Source: Rhodospirillales bacterium
GTDB taxonomy: Bacteria; Pseudomonadota; Alphaproteobacteria; Rhodospirillales; Shumkoniaceae
Length of the DNA stretch: 64,000 nucleotides
NCBI GenBank assembly: GCA_016776725.1
Contig: JADHSV010000002.1
Location: 1-64,000, forward strand
Reading direction: 5' to 3'
The translations under genes were made by a program, and so were the position numbers. A model generated the notes under the pieces. It saw nothing but the letters and a program-made list of their open reading frames with translations, was not told where the DNA came from and did no database searches. Shown here in pieces: positions 33,381 to 42,923 of this stretch (the stretch's first letter is position 1; each line of letters begins with the position of its first letter).

Positions 33381-33767
33381 TCAAACCAACCCGAACCCCT
33401 TCACCGACAAAAACACACCCAGCGCCAGCGCGCCCGTGGCCGAGACCCTCATGGTGGCGGGTTTCAGGACGAGTTTGGTGAAGCCGACGAGGATGTTGGG
33501 TGCGATCATCAGCACCGTTCCCTTGAGCGTGCCCAGCCAGCCGATGATGGTGATGACGACCATCCAGTCCGCGCTCCATGCGTCGTGGAAGGCTAAGATA
33601 AGCAGGCTCAGGGCCAGCGTGATAAAGCCCCACAGGAAGCTTTGCGCGGCGTTGTCGCTGATTTCGTCAACCAATTTGTGCATGGCGTTCGGGTTGTTGA
33701 AGAGCGCGATGCCGGCAACGAAATAGACCGGCCCCAGAACCTGGGCGATGATGTGTGCAGCGGTCAT
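33381..33767 (-). CDS. small integral membrane protein
   Basis: A 128-residue protein with four likely membrane helices (about 6-24, 43-61, 66-88 and 104-124) and little soluble sequence. The PVYFVAGIALFNNPNAMHKLVDE start and the KGTVLMIAPN loop look conserved-family-like but I cannot name it. It is divergent from the enolase-superfamily gene, with about 76 bases between starts. Confidence 0.65.
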   Translation of the reverse strand: MTAAHIIAQVLGPVYFVAGIALFNNPNAMHKLVDEISDNAAQSFLWGFITLALSLLILAFHDAWSADWMVVITIIGWLGTLKGTVLMIAPNILVGFTKLVLKPATMRVSATGALALGVFLSVKGFGLV

Positions 33768-33843
33768 TTTTTATCCCTCCTGGCGTGTCCTCTATGATAC
33801 CTCTTATGCACGGAATTCGGCAATTCGGGAAGGAACGAAAACA

Positions 33844-34998
33844 ATGTCCGCCAAACAGCTTGAACCCCTGCGCATTACTTCGGTTGTGGCCGCACCCTTG
33901 TGCGGGGAAAGCCCCAAGGGCGGGTGGTCCGAGGAGATCAAGCCGGAAGATTCCATCCATACCCTGATCGCCGTTCACACCGACGGCGGCATCACGGGGT
34001 TTGGCAGCGTGTTTTCCAACGGCGATCTGGTGCAGGCGGGGCTTGGCGTTTTGGAGCCCTTGTTCATGGGCGAGAACGCGCTGGAGCCCGAGCGGGTGGC
34101 CGAAAAGATGCATCAGCACACCTTCTGGATGGGGCGCGGCGGCACCCTGACCCACACCATATCCGGCATCGACATCGCCATGTGGGACATTCTGGGCAAG
34201 GCGACCGCAATGCCGGTGGGCCAGCTTCTGGGCGGATGCTACCGCACAAAGGTGCAGCCCTATTGTTCGCTGCTGATGGAAGAACCCGGCCTGATGGGCG
34301 ACGTCATCGCCGAATACAAGGATCTGGGGTTCAGCGCCTTCAAGATCGGCTGGGGGCCCTTTGGGCGGCGCAACGATGAGAAACTGGACGAAGCCATTGT
34401 CGCCGCCGCGCGCAAAGCCGCCGGCGACGACGCGCGCCTCATGGTGGACGCAGGCGCCAGCGACGGCCACTGGCCCAACGGCCTGAAATGGGCCATGCGG
34501 GCCGCCGATATGCTGGACAATTACGCCGTCGAGTGGTTCGAGGAAGCGCTGCGCCCCGACGATCTGGAAGGCCATCAGCAGCTCAGGGCATCCAGTTCCG
34601 TTCCAATCGCGGGCGGCGAGGTTCTAACCCGCAGGCAGGCCTTCCAACCGTGGCTGGCGGGCGGGGCGCTGGATATCGTGCAGCCCGACGTGACCAAGGT
34701 CGGCGGCATTTCCGAGCAGCGGCGCATCGCCTGGATGGCTGATGACTTCGGCGTCAAATACATCGGCCACGGCTGGAACACCGCACTGGGCCTGGCCGCC
34801 GACTTGCAGCTGGCCGCGGCTATGCCGGGCTGCGATCTGGTGGAATACATCGGCGGCAGCCCGTATGTGGACGGCATTCTGGCCACACCGTTCGAGCTGG
34901 ATGCCGAGGGGTTCCTCGATATTCCGGCAAAACCGGGCCTGGGAGTGGAACTCGATCCCGACAAACTGGCCCGCTACACACCCGTCAACCTGTTTTGA
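33844..34998 (+). CDS. enolase-superfamily enzyme (mandelate racemase/muconate-lactonizing type)
   Basis: A 384-residue protein; the ATG at 33844 follows GGAAGGA and is preferred to an upstream frame at 33748. It has the capping domain (LIAVHTDGGITGFGSVF) and the barrel with the catalytic Lys region FKIGWG, metal ligands in MVDAGASDG, EWFEEAL and IAGGEV, Asp in IVQPDVTKVGG, and the general-base His in YIGHGWNTA. That pattern puts it in the mandelate-racemase subgroup, which abstracts a proton next to a carboxylate, often in sugar-acid dehydration. The precise substrate is unknown. Phosphoglucomutase follows 15 bases later on the same strand, so they may be co-transcribed. Confidence 0.87.
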   Translation: MSAKQLEPLRITSVVAAPLCGESPKGGWSEEIKPEDSIHTLIAVHTDGGITGFGSVFSNGDLVQAGLGVLEPLFMGENALEPERVAEKMHQHTFWMGRGGTLTHTISGIDIAMWDILGKATAMPVGQLLGGCYRTKVQPYCSLLMEEPGLMGDVIAEYKDLGFSAFKIGWGPFGRRNDEKLDEAIVAAARKAAGDDARLMVDAGASDGHWPNGLKWAMRAADMLDNYAVEWFEEALRPDDLEGHQQLRASSSVPIAGGEVLTRRQAFQPWLAGGALDIVQPDVTKVGGISEQRRIAWMADDFGVKYIGHGWNTALGLAADLQLAAAMPGCDLVEYIGGSPYVDGILATPFELDAEGFLDIPAKPGLGVELDPDKLARYTPVNLF

Positions 34999-36654
<1,656 letters not shown>

Positions 36655-36675
36655 ATAATACCGGAAGGAAGCCCC

Positions 36676-36999
36676 ATGTTTACCCGCAGCGCCATTTTCG
36701 AAGGCGTCATCCACCCCGGCAAGGAAGATGCGTTTTTTGATATTATCGAAAACAGCCTGCTGCCCATCTGGCGGCGCATGCCCAACGTGACCGATGTCCG
36801 CCTGTTTCGCCCCGTGGCGCAGGACGACGGAACGCCCGACATCATTCTCGTTCAGCAGATCGACTACCCGACCCGCGCAGCCATTGACGAGGCCCTGTCC
36901 TCGCACATACGCGACGAAGCGGTGGCGGCCTCGGAACCCTTGGGCGATTTGTACGATGGCCGCCACTACCACTTCGTCTACGAAAAACTGACCACGTGA
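36676..36999 (+). CDS. small dimeric alpha/beta-barrel protein (antibiotic-biosynthesis-monooxygenase-like)
   Basis: A 107-residue protein with the single-domain ferredoxin-like pattern of the ABM/stress-responsive barrel family: RSAIFEGVIHPGKEDAFFDIIENSLLPIWRRMPNVTDVRLFRP, then IILVQQIDYPTRAAIDEAL and DGRHYHFVYEK. Such proteins dimerise and serve as small oxygenases or isomerases. No cofactor site is recognisable. It follows pgm by 21 bases and is probably co-transcribed with it. Confidence 0.65.
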   Translation: MFTRSAIFEGVIHPGKEDAFFDIIENSLLPIWRRMPNVTDVRLFRPVAQDDGTPDIILVQQIDYPTRAAIDEALSSHIRDEAVAASEPLGDLYDGRHYHFVYEKLTT

Positions 37000-37034
37000 C
37001 GCGCCGCCGAACAAGTTCGCGCTGAGGGACCATC

Positions 37035-37466
37035 TTGGAAAGTTATCTAGGCCTCTTTCTCAGTGCGCTTCTGGCCGCAACCCTGGTTCCGTTCTCGTCC
37101 GAGGCCCTTCTCGGCGGCATGGCCGCATCCGCGCATTTCAACACGGCCGGCCTGTTGGTCGCCGCCAGCGCCGGCAACATTCTTGGCGCCGTCGTCAACT
37201 GGGGGCTGGGGCGTTATTGCCTGCACTGGCAGGACCGAAAGTGGTTCCCGGTATCGCCCGCGCAACTGGATCGCGCCAGCCGCTGGTTCAAGCGCTACGG
37301 GGTGTGGTCGCTGTTGTTTGCCTGGGTGCCGATCATCGGCGACCCGCTGACCTTTGCCGCCGGTGTCCTGCGCATACGCTTCGCAATTTTCCTGATACTC
37401 GTCACCATCAGCAAAACCGTCCGCTACCTGATGGTGCTGGAGATCGTCCGCTGGGCGTGGACATGA
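37035..37466 (+). CDS. YqaA-family (DedA-like) inner-membrane protein
   Basis: A 143-residue polytopic protein starting at TTG, with four or five hydrophobic segments and the YqaA signature: FSSEALLGGMAAS near the N-terminus, AASAGNILGAVVNWGLGRY, WFKRYGVWSLLFAWVPIIGDPLTFAAGVLRI. DedA-related proteins support membrane homeostasis and lipid flipping; the precise role of YqaA is not established. It converges on the FkbM gene. Confidence 0.85.
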   Translation: MESYLGLFLSALLAATLVPFSSEALLGGMAASAHFNTAGLLVAASAGNILGAVVNWGLGRYCLHWQDRKWFPVSPAQLDRASRWFKRYGVWSLLFAWVPIIGDPLTFAAGVLRIRFAIFLILVTISKTVRYLMVLEIVRWAWT

Positions 37467-37496
37467 TTTTCAGGAATTTTCGGGCGCGGCTCGGCG

Positions 37497-38222
37497 CTAG
37501 GGTTGGGGCACGAATAACAGATCGCCGTGTTCTTGCCGATCGGGCGCAAGCAGGGTGCCGGTGTGCAACTCGGCTTGCCGGTATCGGTGATCGTCCATGA
37601 GTTGGAAAAGCTCCCGGGCGCTGCCGCCGGCGCGGCGAAGGTGCTCGTCGACGACTTCGACGTAGACGACAGGGCGCAGGCGCTCAAGGGTTTGGCGCGC
37701 ACCTTTCAACATTTCCAGCTCGAACCCCTCGATGTCGGCTTTAATGAAGTCCAGCCGGTCCAGGCCGCGTTCGCTAACAACCTCGTCAATGGTCCGAATG
37801 GTAACCGTTTCGCTTATCACCGGGCGCCCGGCGGCAGCGGCGTCGCCAACGAAGCTGAGACCGAAACCCAGCGAGCCGGATTTCTTGACCGGAACGTTCA
37901 AAACGAACGATGCCGATTGACTGCCAAGCCCGAACGGCTCGATCGTAACATTGTTCTTGGCCCTGAATTTCACCGCCTGGCTGAGGATCGAGCGGGCGTA
38001 ACTGCCGGGTTCAAATGAAAAAACTCGGCCCTGCGGCGTTAATCCGGAAAACAGTTTTGCAAACTGGCCCGAATGCGCCCCCACATCAAACACCACGGCG
38101 CCTTCCGGAAGATAGCGGGCGAACAGCGGCGCCAACTCCTTATGATGCTGCTTCGTGCAGGCCTTCCAAAGGTGCGCAACCCAGGTCAGTCGTTGGCGAA
38201 AAGTCAGCTGATCAATGATCAT
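37497..38222 (-). CDS. FkbM-family SAM-dependent methyltransferase
   Basis: A 241-residue methyltransferase from the ATG at 38222. The SAM motif VVFDVGAHSGQFAKLF, the post-II acidic FSFEPG and the family signature LDFIKADIEGFELEMLKGA are present. The C-terminal part (YVEVVDEHLRRAGGS...LFQLMDDHRY) fits FkbM proteins, which O-methylate sugars or polyketides. It stands alone before a repeat-rich stretch. The substrate is unknown. Confidence 0.87.
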   Translation of the reverse strand: MIIDQLTFRQRLTWVAHLWKACTKQHHKELAPLFARYLPEGAVVFDVGAHSGQFAKLFSGLTPQGRVFSFEPGSYARSILSQAVKFRAKNNVTIEPFGLGSQSASFVLNVPVKKSGSLGFGLSFVGDAAAAGRPVISETVTIRTIDEVVSERGLDRLDFIKADIEGFELEMLKGARQTLERLRPVVYVEVVDEHLRRAGGSARELFQLMDDHRYRQAELHTGTLLAPDRQEHGDLLFVPQP

Positions 38223-38349
38223 ATTCGGGTTCCCGCGTGGCGCCTTCAGATCGTTCAACACTACCCGAAAGCAGGGGGTGCAGAAATGACGATCTTCCAC
38301 GAAACCGGACGCGGCCCGAACCTTCCCGACGTTGCGAAGAGAAAGAATG

Positions 38350-38401
38350 GCCGGGCTCCGCCCAGACCCGCAAAGGGCCGCGGGCCCTTTGATCCCGTTT
38401 A
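38350..38401 (+). repeat. terminator-like dispersed repeat, copy 2
   Basis: CCGGGCTCCGCCC, the CCCGCAAA loop and a GGGCCGCGGGCCCTTT arm repeat the pattern of 28813-28861, with TTTGATCCC after the stem as in the inverted-repeat blocks. Confidence 0.65.
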
Positions 38402-38630
38402 AGGGCGGTAAAAGCGCACCTGAGACGGATTAACCCATTGAAAACAAACAAAAATACCCTATCCGGCGACGAAAAATGTAAGCATTCGTCATCAAATGTA
38501 GGCATTTGTCATCATTTCAAACCCGGACAACACCCGCCCCACCCGCAAAAAACAGCGCCACTTTCCTATTTACCATTTAAAATATCCAAATTAGGACTTA
38601 ACACCTTTTTCACCGAATGTCAAGGCCCCC

Positions 38631-38965
38631 AGCCTGCGTGGCGCCTGAACGTGTTCCACAACACACAAACGGCCCCACACCCCGCGTCGCCGACAATAAG
38701 CCCGGAGCGAAGCGACTAACGAGCAAGCGCGAGTGCAGGCTGCGTGCCGCCTGAACGCAATGCTTAAGAACAGCAACAAGCGAGGCCTACGCGGACAAGC
38801 CCGGAGGGAAGCGCAGCGCACCGACTAGGGCCATTGAGGCCCGCAGGCTGCGTGCCGCTTGAACGCGATTATGATGGAAGGACCGGGCTCCGCCCCTGCC
38901 CGCAAAGGAACTTGCGTCCCTTTGATCCCTAATTAGTGCGCTGTCACCGGAACCTGTCACCGTAA
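38631..38965 (+). repeat. left REP-like inverted-repeat block of the kinase cassette
   Basis: About 335 bases matching the reverse complement of 42045-42365. One 92-base segment (about 38775-38868) differs from the right block at only three positions. The block holds three hairpin units of the form GCAGGCTGCGTGCCGC-YTGAAC (38631-38650 as the GCC/GGC variant, 38735-38756 and 38843-38864), two AAGCCCGGAG phrases, a terminator-like repeat (38881-38930) and, at the inner end, AATTAGTGCGCTGTCACCG. Confidence 0.85.
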
Positions 38966-39025
38966 CCGTAATTCTTATCGTCGACGTAATTCTTATCCCT
39001 GGTCGAACTGGTGGATTTCTTCGAC

Positions 39026-40036
39026 TTATCCTTTGTCGTCTGTCGCCGCTTTTGAGGCAGCCTTAACGATCTCGATGACTTTTGATCCGGTATTGGGACT
39101 GCTGTCGGACTCGCCTAAGTAACCTGACGGCGTGATAGTAAAGATGGAGCGGGTGGTTTCCATGAGAACTGCGTCTCGCACTGCTGGGTCCGTCGTAGCC
39201 TCAACAAACGCCTGGAAAGTTTGAAGAGCATCGGCCCGGTGCTTGTTGACGGACTGCTGGTGTTTGTTAGTCTTGTACATGCGGGCGCACCAGATAGTGC
39301 CGGTGAAGAGCAGGCTAAGGATGACAACTCTCATGGTTGTGTATTGGAGCAACGCTGGAATAGCCTCTGGAATCTTTGAAGCGGAGCCGAAAACAAACGC
39401 GACCAATCCCGTCGCTATAGCGAAGACCGCTGTGGCTCCCAGCCACATATCGGCAGAGGTGCTTCGATTCGTTGCCTCTTTAGCAAAGTCTTTGGTGAAG
39501 AGACCGACGCCCGCCGTGCCCGCTGCTTCCTTTGCGGCGGCGACGGCATTCTTAATCTGCGCTTGTCCGTAATCTGCATGTTCAAGGAATTTTTCAAGCG
39601 CGTCGTCAACATGCCCTTGCGACGCGGCAATCTTCTTGAGACCTTCTGAAACATCGCCAGCCTGAAAAAACAGGTACCCAATCCACGGTGCGATCCGTTC
39701 CCATGCCGCTTTGGCCTGCTCGGTCAAGGCGCTAGCCAACTGGTTCCTAATTTGCTCAGAAGTGTCCTGCATGACGGTGAATTCCATCACATTATTGATG
39801 GCGTCTCGCAACATGGTTAGGTTGTTAACAATATTCTGGGCATGGGCTTGCGAAAGAGAGGCCATGGGAAGTTCCGGAAGGGGGCGAATGACAGAATACG
39901 CGACCTCCAAATCTTCCCGGCAATCATCAAAGTTGTACTCGCCCCATTTGCTGTTTCTGAGGACATCGTCGGCGTTGCGCCCCATGATCTCACCGACAAG
40001 TTCGAAAATCTCGTTGACGGTTGCCTCTGTTGCCAT
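39026..40036 (-). CDS. unknown two-transmembrane protein, partner of the kinase cassette
   Basis: A 336-residue protein of no recognised family. The N-terminal 190 residues are soluble and mainly helical (LFELVGEIM, then FDDCREDLEVAYSVIRPLPELP). Two membrane helices (about 199-217 and 233-251) precede a C-terminal tail with NKHRADALQTFQAFVEATTDPAVRDAVLMETTRSIF, a helical block that looks conserved in type. It probably sits as a membrane hairpin with both termini in the cytoplasm. The gene is AT-richer than core genes, lies in the same orientation as the kinase gene upstream, and is enclosed by the inverted-repeat blocks. Its ribosome site lies in a predicted stem (40041-40130). Confidence 0.6.
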   Translation of the reverse strand: MATEATVNEIFELVGEIMGRNADDVLRNSKWGEYNFDDCREDLEVAYSVIRPLPELPMASLSQAHAQNIVNNLTMLRDAINNVMEFTVMQDTSEQIRNQLASALTEQAKAAWERIAPWIGYLFFQAGDVSEGLKKIAASQGHVDDALEKFLEHADYGQAQIKNAVAAAKEAAGTAGVGLFTKDFAKEATNRSTSADMWLGATAVFAIATGLVAFVFGSASKIPEAIPALLQYTTMRVVILSLLFTGTIWCARMYKTNKHQQSVNKHRADALQTFQAFVEATTDPAVRDAVLMETTRSIFTITPSGYLGESDSSPNTGSKVIEIVKAASKAATDDKG

Positions 40037-40040
40037 CGGA

Positions 40041-40130
40041 GCCCCCCAATAATCCGTTCAAATACGTCGTTGGTTGCGTCAATCGGAAAAATTCTAATAT
40101 TTATTGAACGAGTTGTAAAATATTGGGGGC
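40041..40130 (-). promoter_or_regulatory. stem that could hide the ribosome site of the two-TM protein gene
   Basis: On the minus strand, GCCCCCAATA (40130-40121) can pair with TATTGGGGGGC (40051-40041). The second arm contains the only Shine-Dalgarno sequence, GGGGGG, five bases before the ATG at 40036. Pairing would block translation. This is inferred from complementarity only. Confidence 0.4.
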
Positions 40131-40184
40131 TGTCCTGGGTGAACAGACAAGTCCCCAGAACTTCCATTCCGGGGTCACAACCGG

Positions 40185-40283
40185 CCCTTTGATGCCGTGA
40201 AAGACTGGATGGGGGCAAAGGTGGTGACGTTCGACGATTATGTGATTGAGGCGGACGAGGGGGAGGGCAAGGACGGGGGGTAG
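40185..40283 (+). pseudogene. possible 3' remnant of a GC-rich gene
   Basis: On the plus strand the frame stays open from 40143 to a TAG at 40281-40283, encoding PFDAVKDWMGAKVVTFDDY and an acidic GEGKDGG end. It has protein-like composition but no start, and its GC content resembles core genes rather than the flanking AT-rich genes. It may be the tail of a gene interrupted when the cassette formed. Confidence is low because it is so short. Confidence 0.3.
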
Positions 40284-40293
40284 ATGGTGCCCT

Positions 40294-41439
40294 CTAGAAA
40301 GGTATTTCATCGTCAAATAATGGCGGTTCCGTTCGCTCAACCGCCTCCAAGCGCATCAACAGGTTCTCAACAACAATACTTCTTTTCTCTTCGGAGAATC
40401 CCATTAACAAATCGAGGAAGCTGCGAAGTGTGGCAACCTCGAAGCGAGCATTTTTCCAATATCGAAAAGAGCCCAACACAAAAATCAGCGCTAGTTGGTT
40501 TGGTGCCGCCAAATATTCTTCGAGCATGGTGCGCCTGTAGAGAGCCTCAAGGCGACCAACCAACTTAGAAGTATCGCGTTCAAAACGTGCATCTAGTTGA
40601 ATTGAAGAAACGATGCCCGCAACGCCGCTTGAGAATTTTCGATATACCTCAATCTCGGTATTAGAGAAGGCAAGTTCTAAAAATTTCCCCTCAATTATTG
40701 CGCGTTGAATGTCCGAGAACGACTGTGCTCTCGATTCTCTATCTGGTTCGTTCATGTCGCGAAGCAGTGGCATGTACTTGAAGTCGCTCAGGTTGCAGTC
40801 TTCGACAGCCTTCTGGAAGAGCTTTCCCACAAAATACACTTCGGTCTGGAAGTCATAGATTCCATCTTGGAATTCTGGCGGAGTGTCGCACCACCAATTT
40901 AGTGAAATACTCTTTTCAATCTGGCTCTCTTCAAAATCCATTCTTTTCCCAAACCCAAAGTCGATGATCTTCGGCACACTGTTCTCACCGACCAGAATGT
41001 TCATTGGCCGAATATCTCGATGGAGAATTTTTCTCTGCTGCAAGTGCGCGAATCCGTCGACAACGCCTTCAAAAACTTTGTCGGCATTCGCCGGGTTGTG
41101 GCTCAGATACTCTAATATATCCGGGCCTGAGATGAACTCCATTATGATATAGGATGTCTTGTGTTCCCTATAGTCAAAGAAATTGAATACTCTAACGACA
41201 TTGGGGTGGTTTAGTTGAAACAGTATTCGGGCTTCATCCCTAAATCTGTCAAGTAAATCCTCAAAAATACTCGGCACATCATCCTCTGATACGAATGGAT
41301 GGTACTTCTTCGCAACAAAGTCGCACCCCATATCATGATCTCTAATTTGAACGGTTTCGCCACAAGCGCCTCGTCCCAATACCTTGACAACTTTGTATTT
41401 AGCGGGGCGATCGAACTCGATTTGTTCTGGCATTGCCAT
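40294..41439 (-). CDS. eukaryotic-like Ser/Thr protein kinase of the inverted-repeat cassette
   Basis: A 381-residue protein; the ATG at 41439 has AAGG eight bases upstream. The kinase domain (about 14-240) has the glycine loop LGRGACGE, the ATP-binding Lys in FVAKKYHP, catalytic loop LHRDIRPMNILV (Arg in place of the usual Lys after HRD-x), the metal-binding IDFGFG and a PPE (APE-like) motif. It should be an active kinase. The last 140 residues are helical with no recognised domain or membrane segment. It lies upstream of the two-TM protein gene in the same direction. Stand-alone kinases with a membrane partner occur among phage-defence and signalling islands, but a defence role here is inference. 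Confidence 0.8.
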   Translation of the reverse strand: MAMPEQIEFDRPAKYKVVKVLGRGACGETVQIRDHDMGCDFVAKKYHPFVSEDDVPSIFEDLLDRFRDEARILFQLNHPNVVRVFNFFDYREHKTSYIIMEFISGPDILEYLSHNPANADKVFEGVVDGFAHLQQRKILHRDIRPMNILVGENSVPKIIDFGFGKRMDFEESQIEKSISLNWWCDTPPEFQDGIYDFQTEVYFVGKLFQKAVEDCNLSDFKYMPLLRDMNEPDRESRAQSFSDIQRAIIEGKFLELAFSNTEIEVYRKFSSGVAGIVSSIQLDARFERDTSKLVGRLEALYRRTMLEEYLAAPNQLALIFVLGSFRYWKNARFEVATLRSFLDLLMGFSEEKRSIVVENLLMRLEAVERTEPPLFDDEIPF

Positions 41440-41634
41440 GTTTCGACCCTTCAAGTTCAGTTAGTTTTCTTGCTGCGACGACGCAACGTCAACGTTACCC
41501 GATTAGGCTTGAGAATAAAATTCGGAAAGTTAACGCTCGCTAAGGTTCATGGGCTAGTCTGACACGCCCGTTGTGGGCTCAATTCTGCCGGTAACTGATT
41601 GATCGGAATGGGCAGCACAGGGTCCCACCCGGCC

Positions 41635-42063
41635 CTAGGCGTTGGTGAAGGTTCCCAAGTAGGCGTTGGTGGCCTCCCGCGCCAAGCCGACGCTTTCGCC
41701 GTCCGGCCAGGGGAGATCGAATTCGCGCTGGATCGCAGCCACAATCTTTTCGCGTTCATGATCGAGCGTATGGCGGGCGGTTATTTGCCATGCCGTCGCG
41801 GTGTGTGAATGGGCCAGCACCGGGCCTATGAACCTTTCGGCCAGCGCCGTGGCTTCTTCGATTGAATGATATTTCTGGTAGGTCCATGAGCCTTCCGAAA
41901 CCCCGCCATGGAAGAGCGCCATGATGCCGTCATCGTCGAGCATGGCATCGGTGTAATACTGTTTGGCGTTGCTTTGGATGGTGTGGCGTTTGATTTCGTC
42001 CAGCCGTTCCTTGCGCCGCCCGGAAAAATGGACGATAGCGCCGGGGTTACGGTGACAGTGCAC
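41635..42063 (-). pseudogene. probable 5'-truncated gene joined to the right repeat block
   Basis: A 142-codon frame of GC-rich, core-like composition (IVHFSGRRKERLDEIKRH...LPWPDGESVGLAREATNAYLGTF). Its first codons (GTGCACTGTCACCG) belong to the repeat block, whose inner end also occurs at 38937-38950. The natural N-terminus has therefore probably been lost or replaced. No ribosome site precedes the GTG. The family is not recognised. It could instead be a real short gene with a repeat-derived start. Confidence 0.45.
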
Positions 42064-42365
42064 AAATTAGGGATCAAAGGGCTCCGGCCCTTTGCGGGTA
42101 CGGGCGGAGCCCGGTCTTTTTCATCTTTTTATAAAATCGCGTTCAAGCGCCACGCAGGCTGCGGGCCTCAATGGCCCTAGTCGGTGCGCTTCGCTTCCCT
42201 CCGGGCTTGTCCGCGTAGGCCTCGCTTGTTGGTGTTCTTAAGCATTGCGTTCAGGCGGCACGCAGCCTGCACTCCCGCTTGGTCGTTAGTCGGTTCGCTG
42301 CGCTTCCCTCCGGGCTTGTTGTCGGGGGTTGGGGGGTGGGGCTTTTTGTTTAATGGCGTTCAGGC
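42045..42365 (-). repeat. right REP-like inverted-repeat block of the kinase cassette
   Basis: This is the reverse-complement counterpart of 38631-38965 and covers the gene-free stretch 42064-42406. It contains hairpin units at 42141-42162 (GCC/GGC variant) and 42249-42270 (GGC/GCC variant) and a terminator-like repeat at 42066-42115 followed by TTTTT. Bases 42366-42406 hold nothing recognisable. Confidence 0.85.
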
Positions 42366-42406
42366 GTCGATGGGAACAATCTTGTTTTAGGGGGCGAAAT
42401 CTTGGG

Positions 42407-42823
42407 TTAATTGGGGGGGGCTCCGACGGCGGACCTTATCCTTTTCTCAAGTGCTGCCGGCGAAAAGGGCTTCACAAGATAACCCTGAATACCCAATTCC
42501 ACCGCTTTTTTGACATTATCCGCGTCGGAATGGCCGGTTAAGACGATAACGGGCGTTTTCTTTTGGCTTTGGCCGGCGACCCCTTCGCGCAAGCCTTGAA
42601 TAAATTTGAGGCCATCTATGACGGGCATTTCCAGATCGCAGAGAATCAGGTCCAGCTTTCCCTCAAGGGATTTGACCTGGGACAGCCCAACAGCACCGTT
42701 CTCCGCCTCAAAAACACTCAGTATCCCGAGTTCTTGAAGCACCCGAACAATCAATTTGCGCATGAATTTTTCATCCTCGACAACGAGGACATCGAGTTTG
42801 GTGATATCGAACGTATCGCTCAT
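42407..42823 (-). CDS. single-domain receiver (CheY-like)
   Basis: A 138-residue lone receiver: acidic pair in VVEDEKF, phospho-acceptor Asp in ILCDLEMPVIDG, Thr in VIVLTGHSD and Lys in YLVKPFSP. It has no output domain and no kinase gene adjoins it. It lies between the repeat block and uppP, on the minus strand. It could act in motility or in another phosphorelay. Confidence 0.88.
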   Translation of the reverse strand: MSDTFDITKLDVLVVEDEKFMRKLIVRVLQELGILSVFEAENGAVGLSQVKSLEGKLDLILCDLEMPVIDGLKFIQGLREGVAGQSQKKTPVIVLTGHSDADNVKKAVELGIQGYLVKPFSPAALEKRIRSAVGAPPN

Positions 42824-42923
42824 CTCCGCGATCCTTTCAAGGAGCCGGAGTTTACACCCTTACGGTGCAAGTGAAAAGCCAGTGCCCCAGCGGAAACGGC
42901 TCCGGGAAGTCGGGGGCCGAGCT

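Larger units (their letters stand above)
38223..39025. other. 803-base repeat-rich stretch without genes
   Basis: No convincing gene. It contains the terminator-like repeat copy 2 (38350-38401), an AT-rich segment with the doubled phrase AGCATTCGTCATCAAATGTA / AGGCATTTGTCATCA near 38480-38515, and the left inverted-repeat block (38631-38965). Beyond that block are a doubled TAATTCTTATC phrase (38969-38996) and about 30 unremarkable bases. Confidence 0.7.

Noticed and set aside
38640-42365. Classical insertion sequence or composite transposon
   Set aside because: No transposase gene is present in or beside the repeat blocks and no target-site duplication is evident.
38184-42390. Short frames in the inverted-repeat blocks (for example peptides containing RFASLRACPRRPRLL)
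   Set aside because: They translate the REP-like repeats and recur in both blocks; they are not genes.
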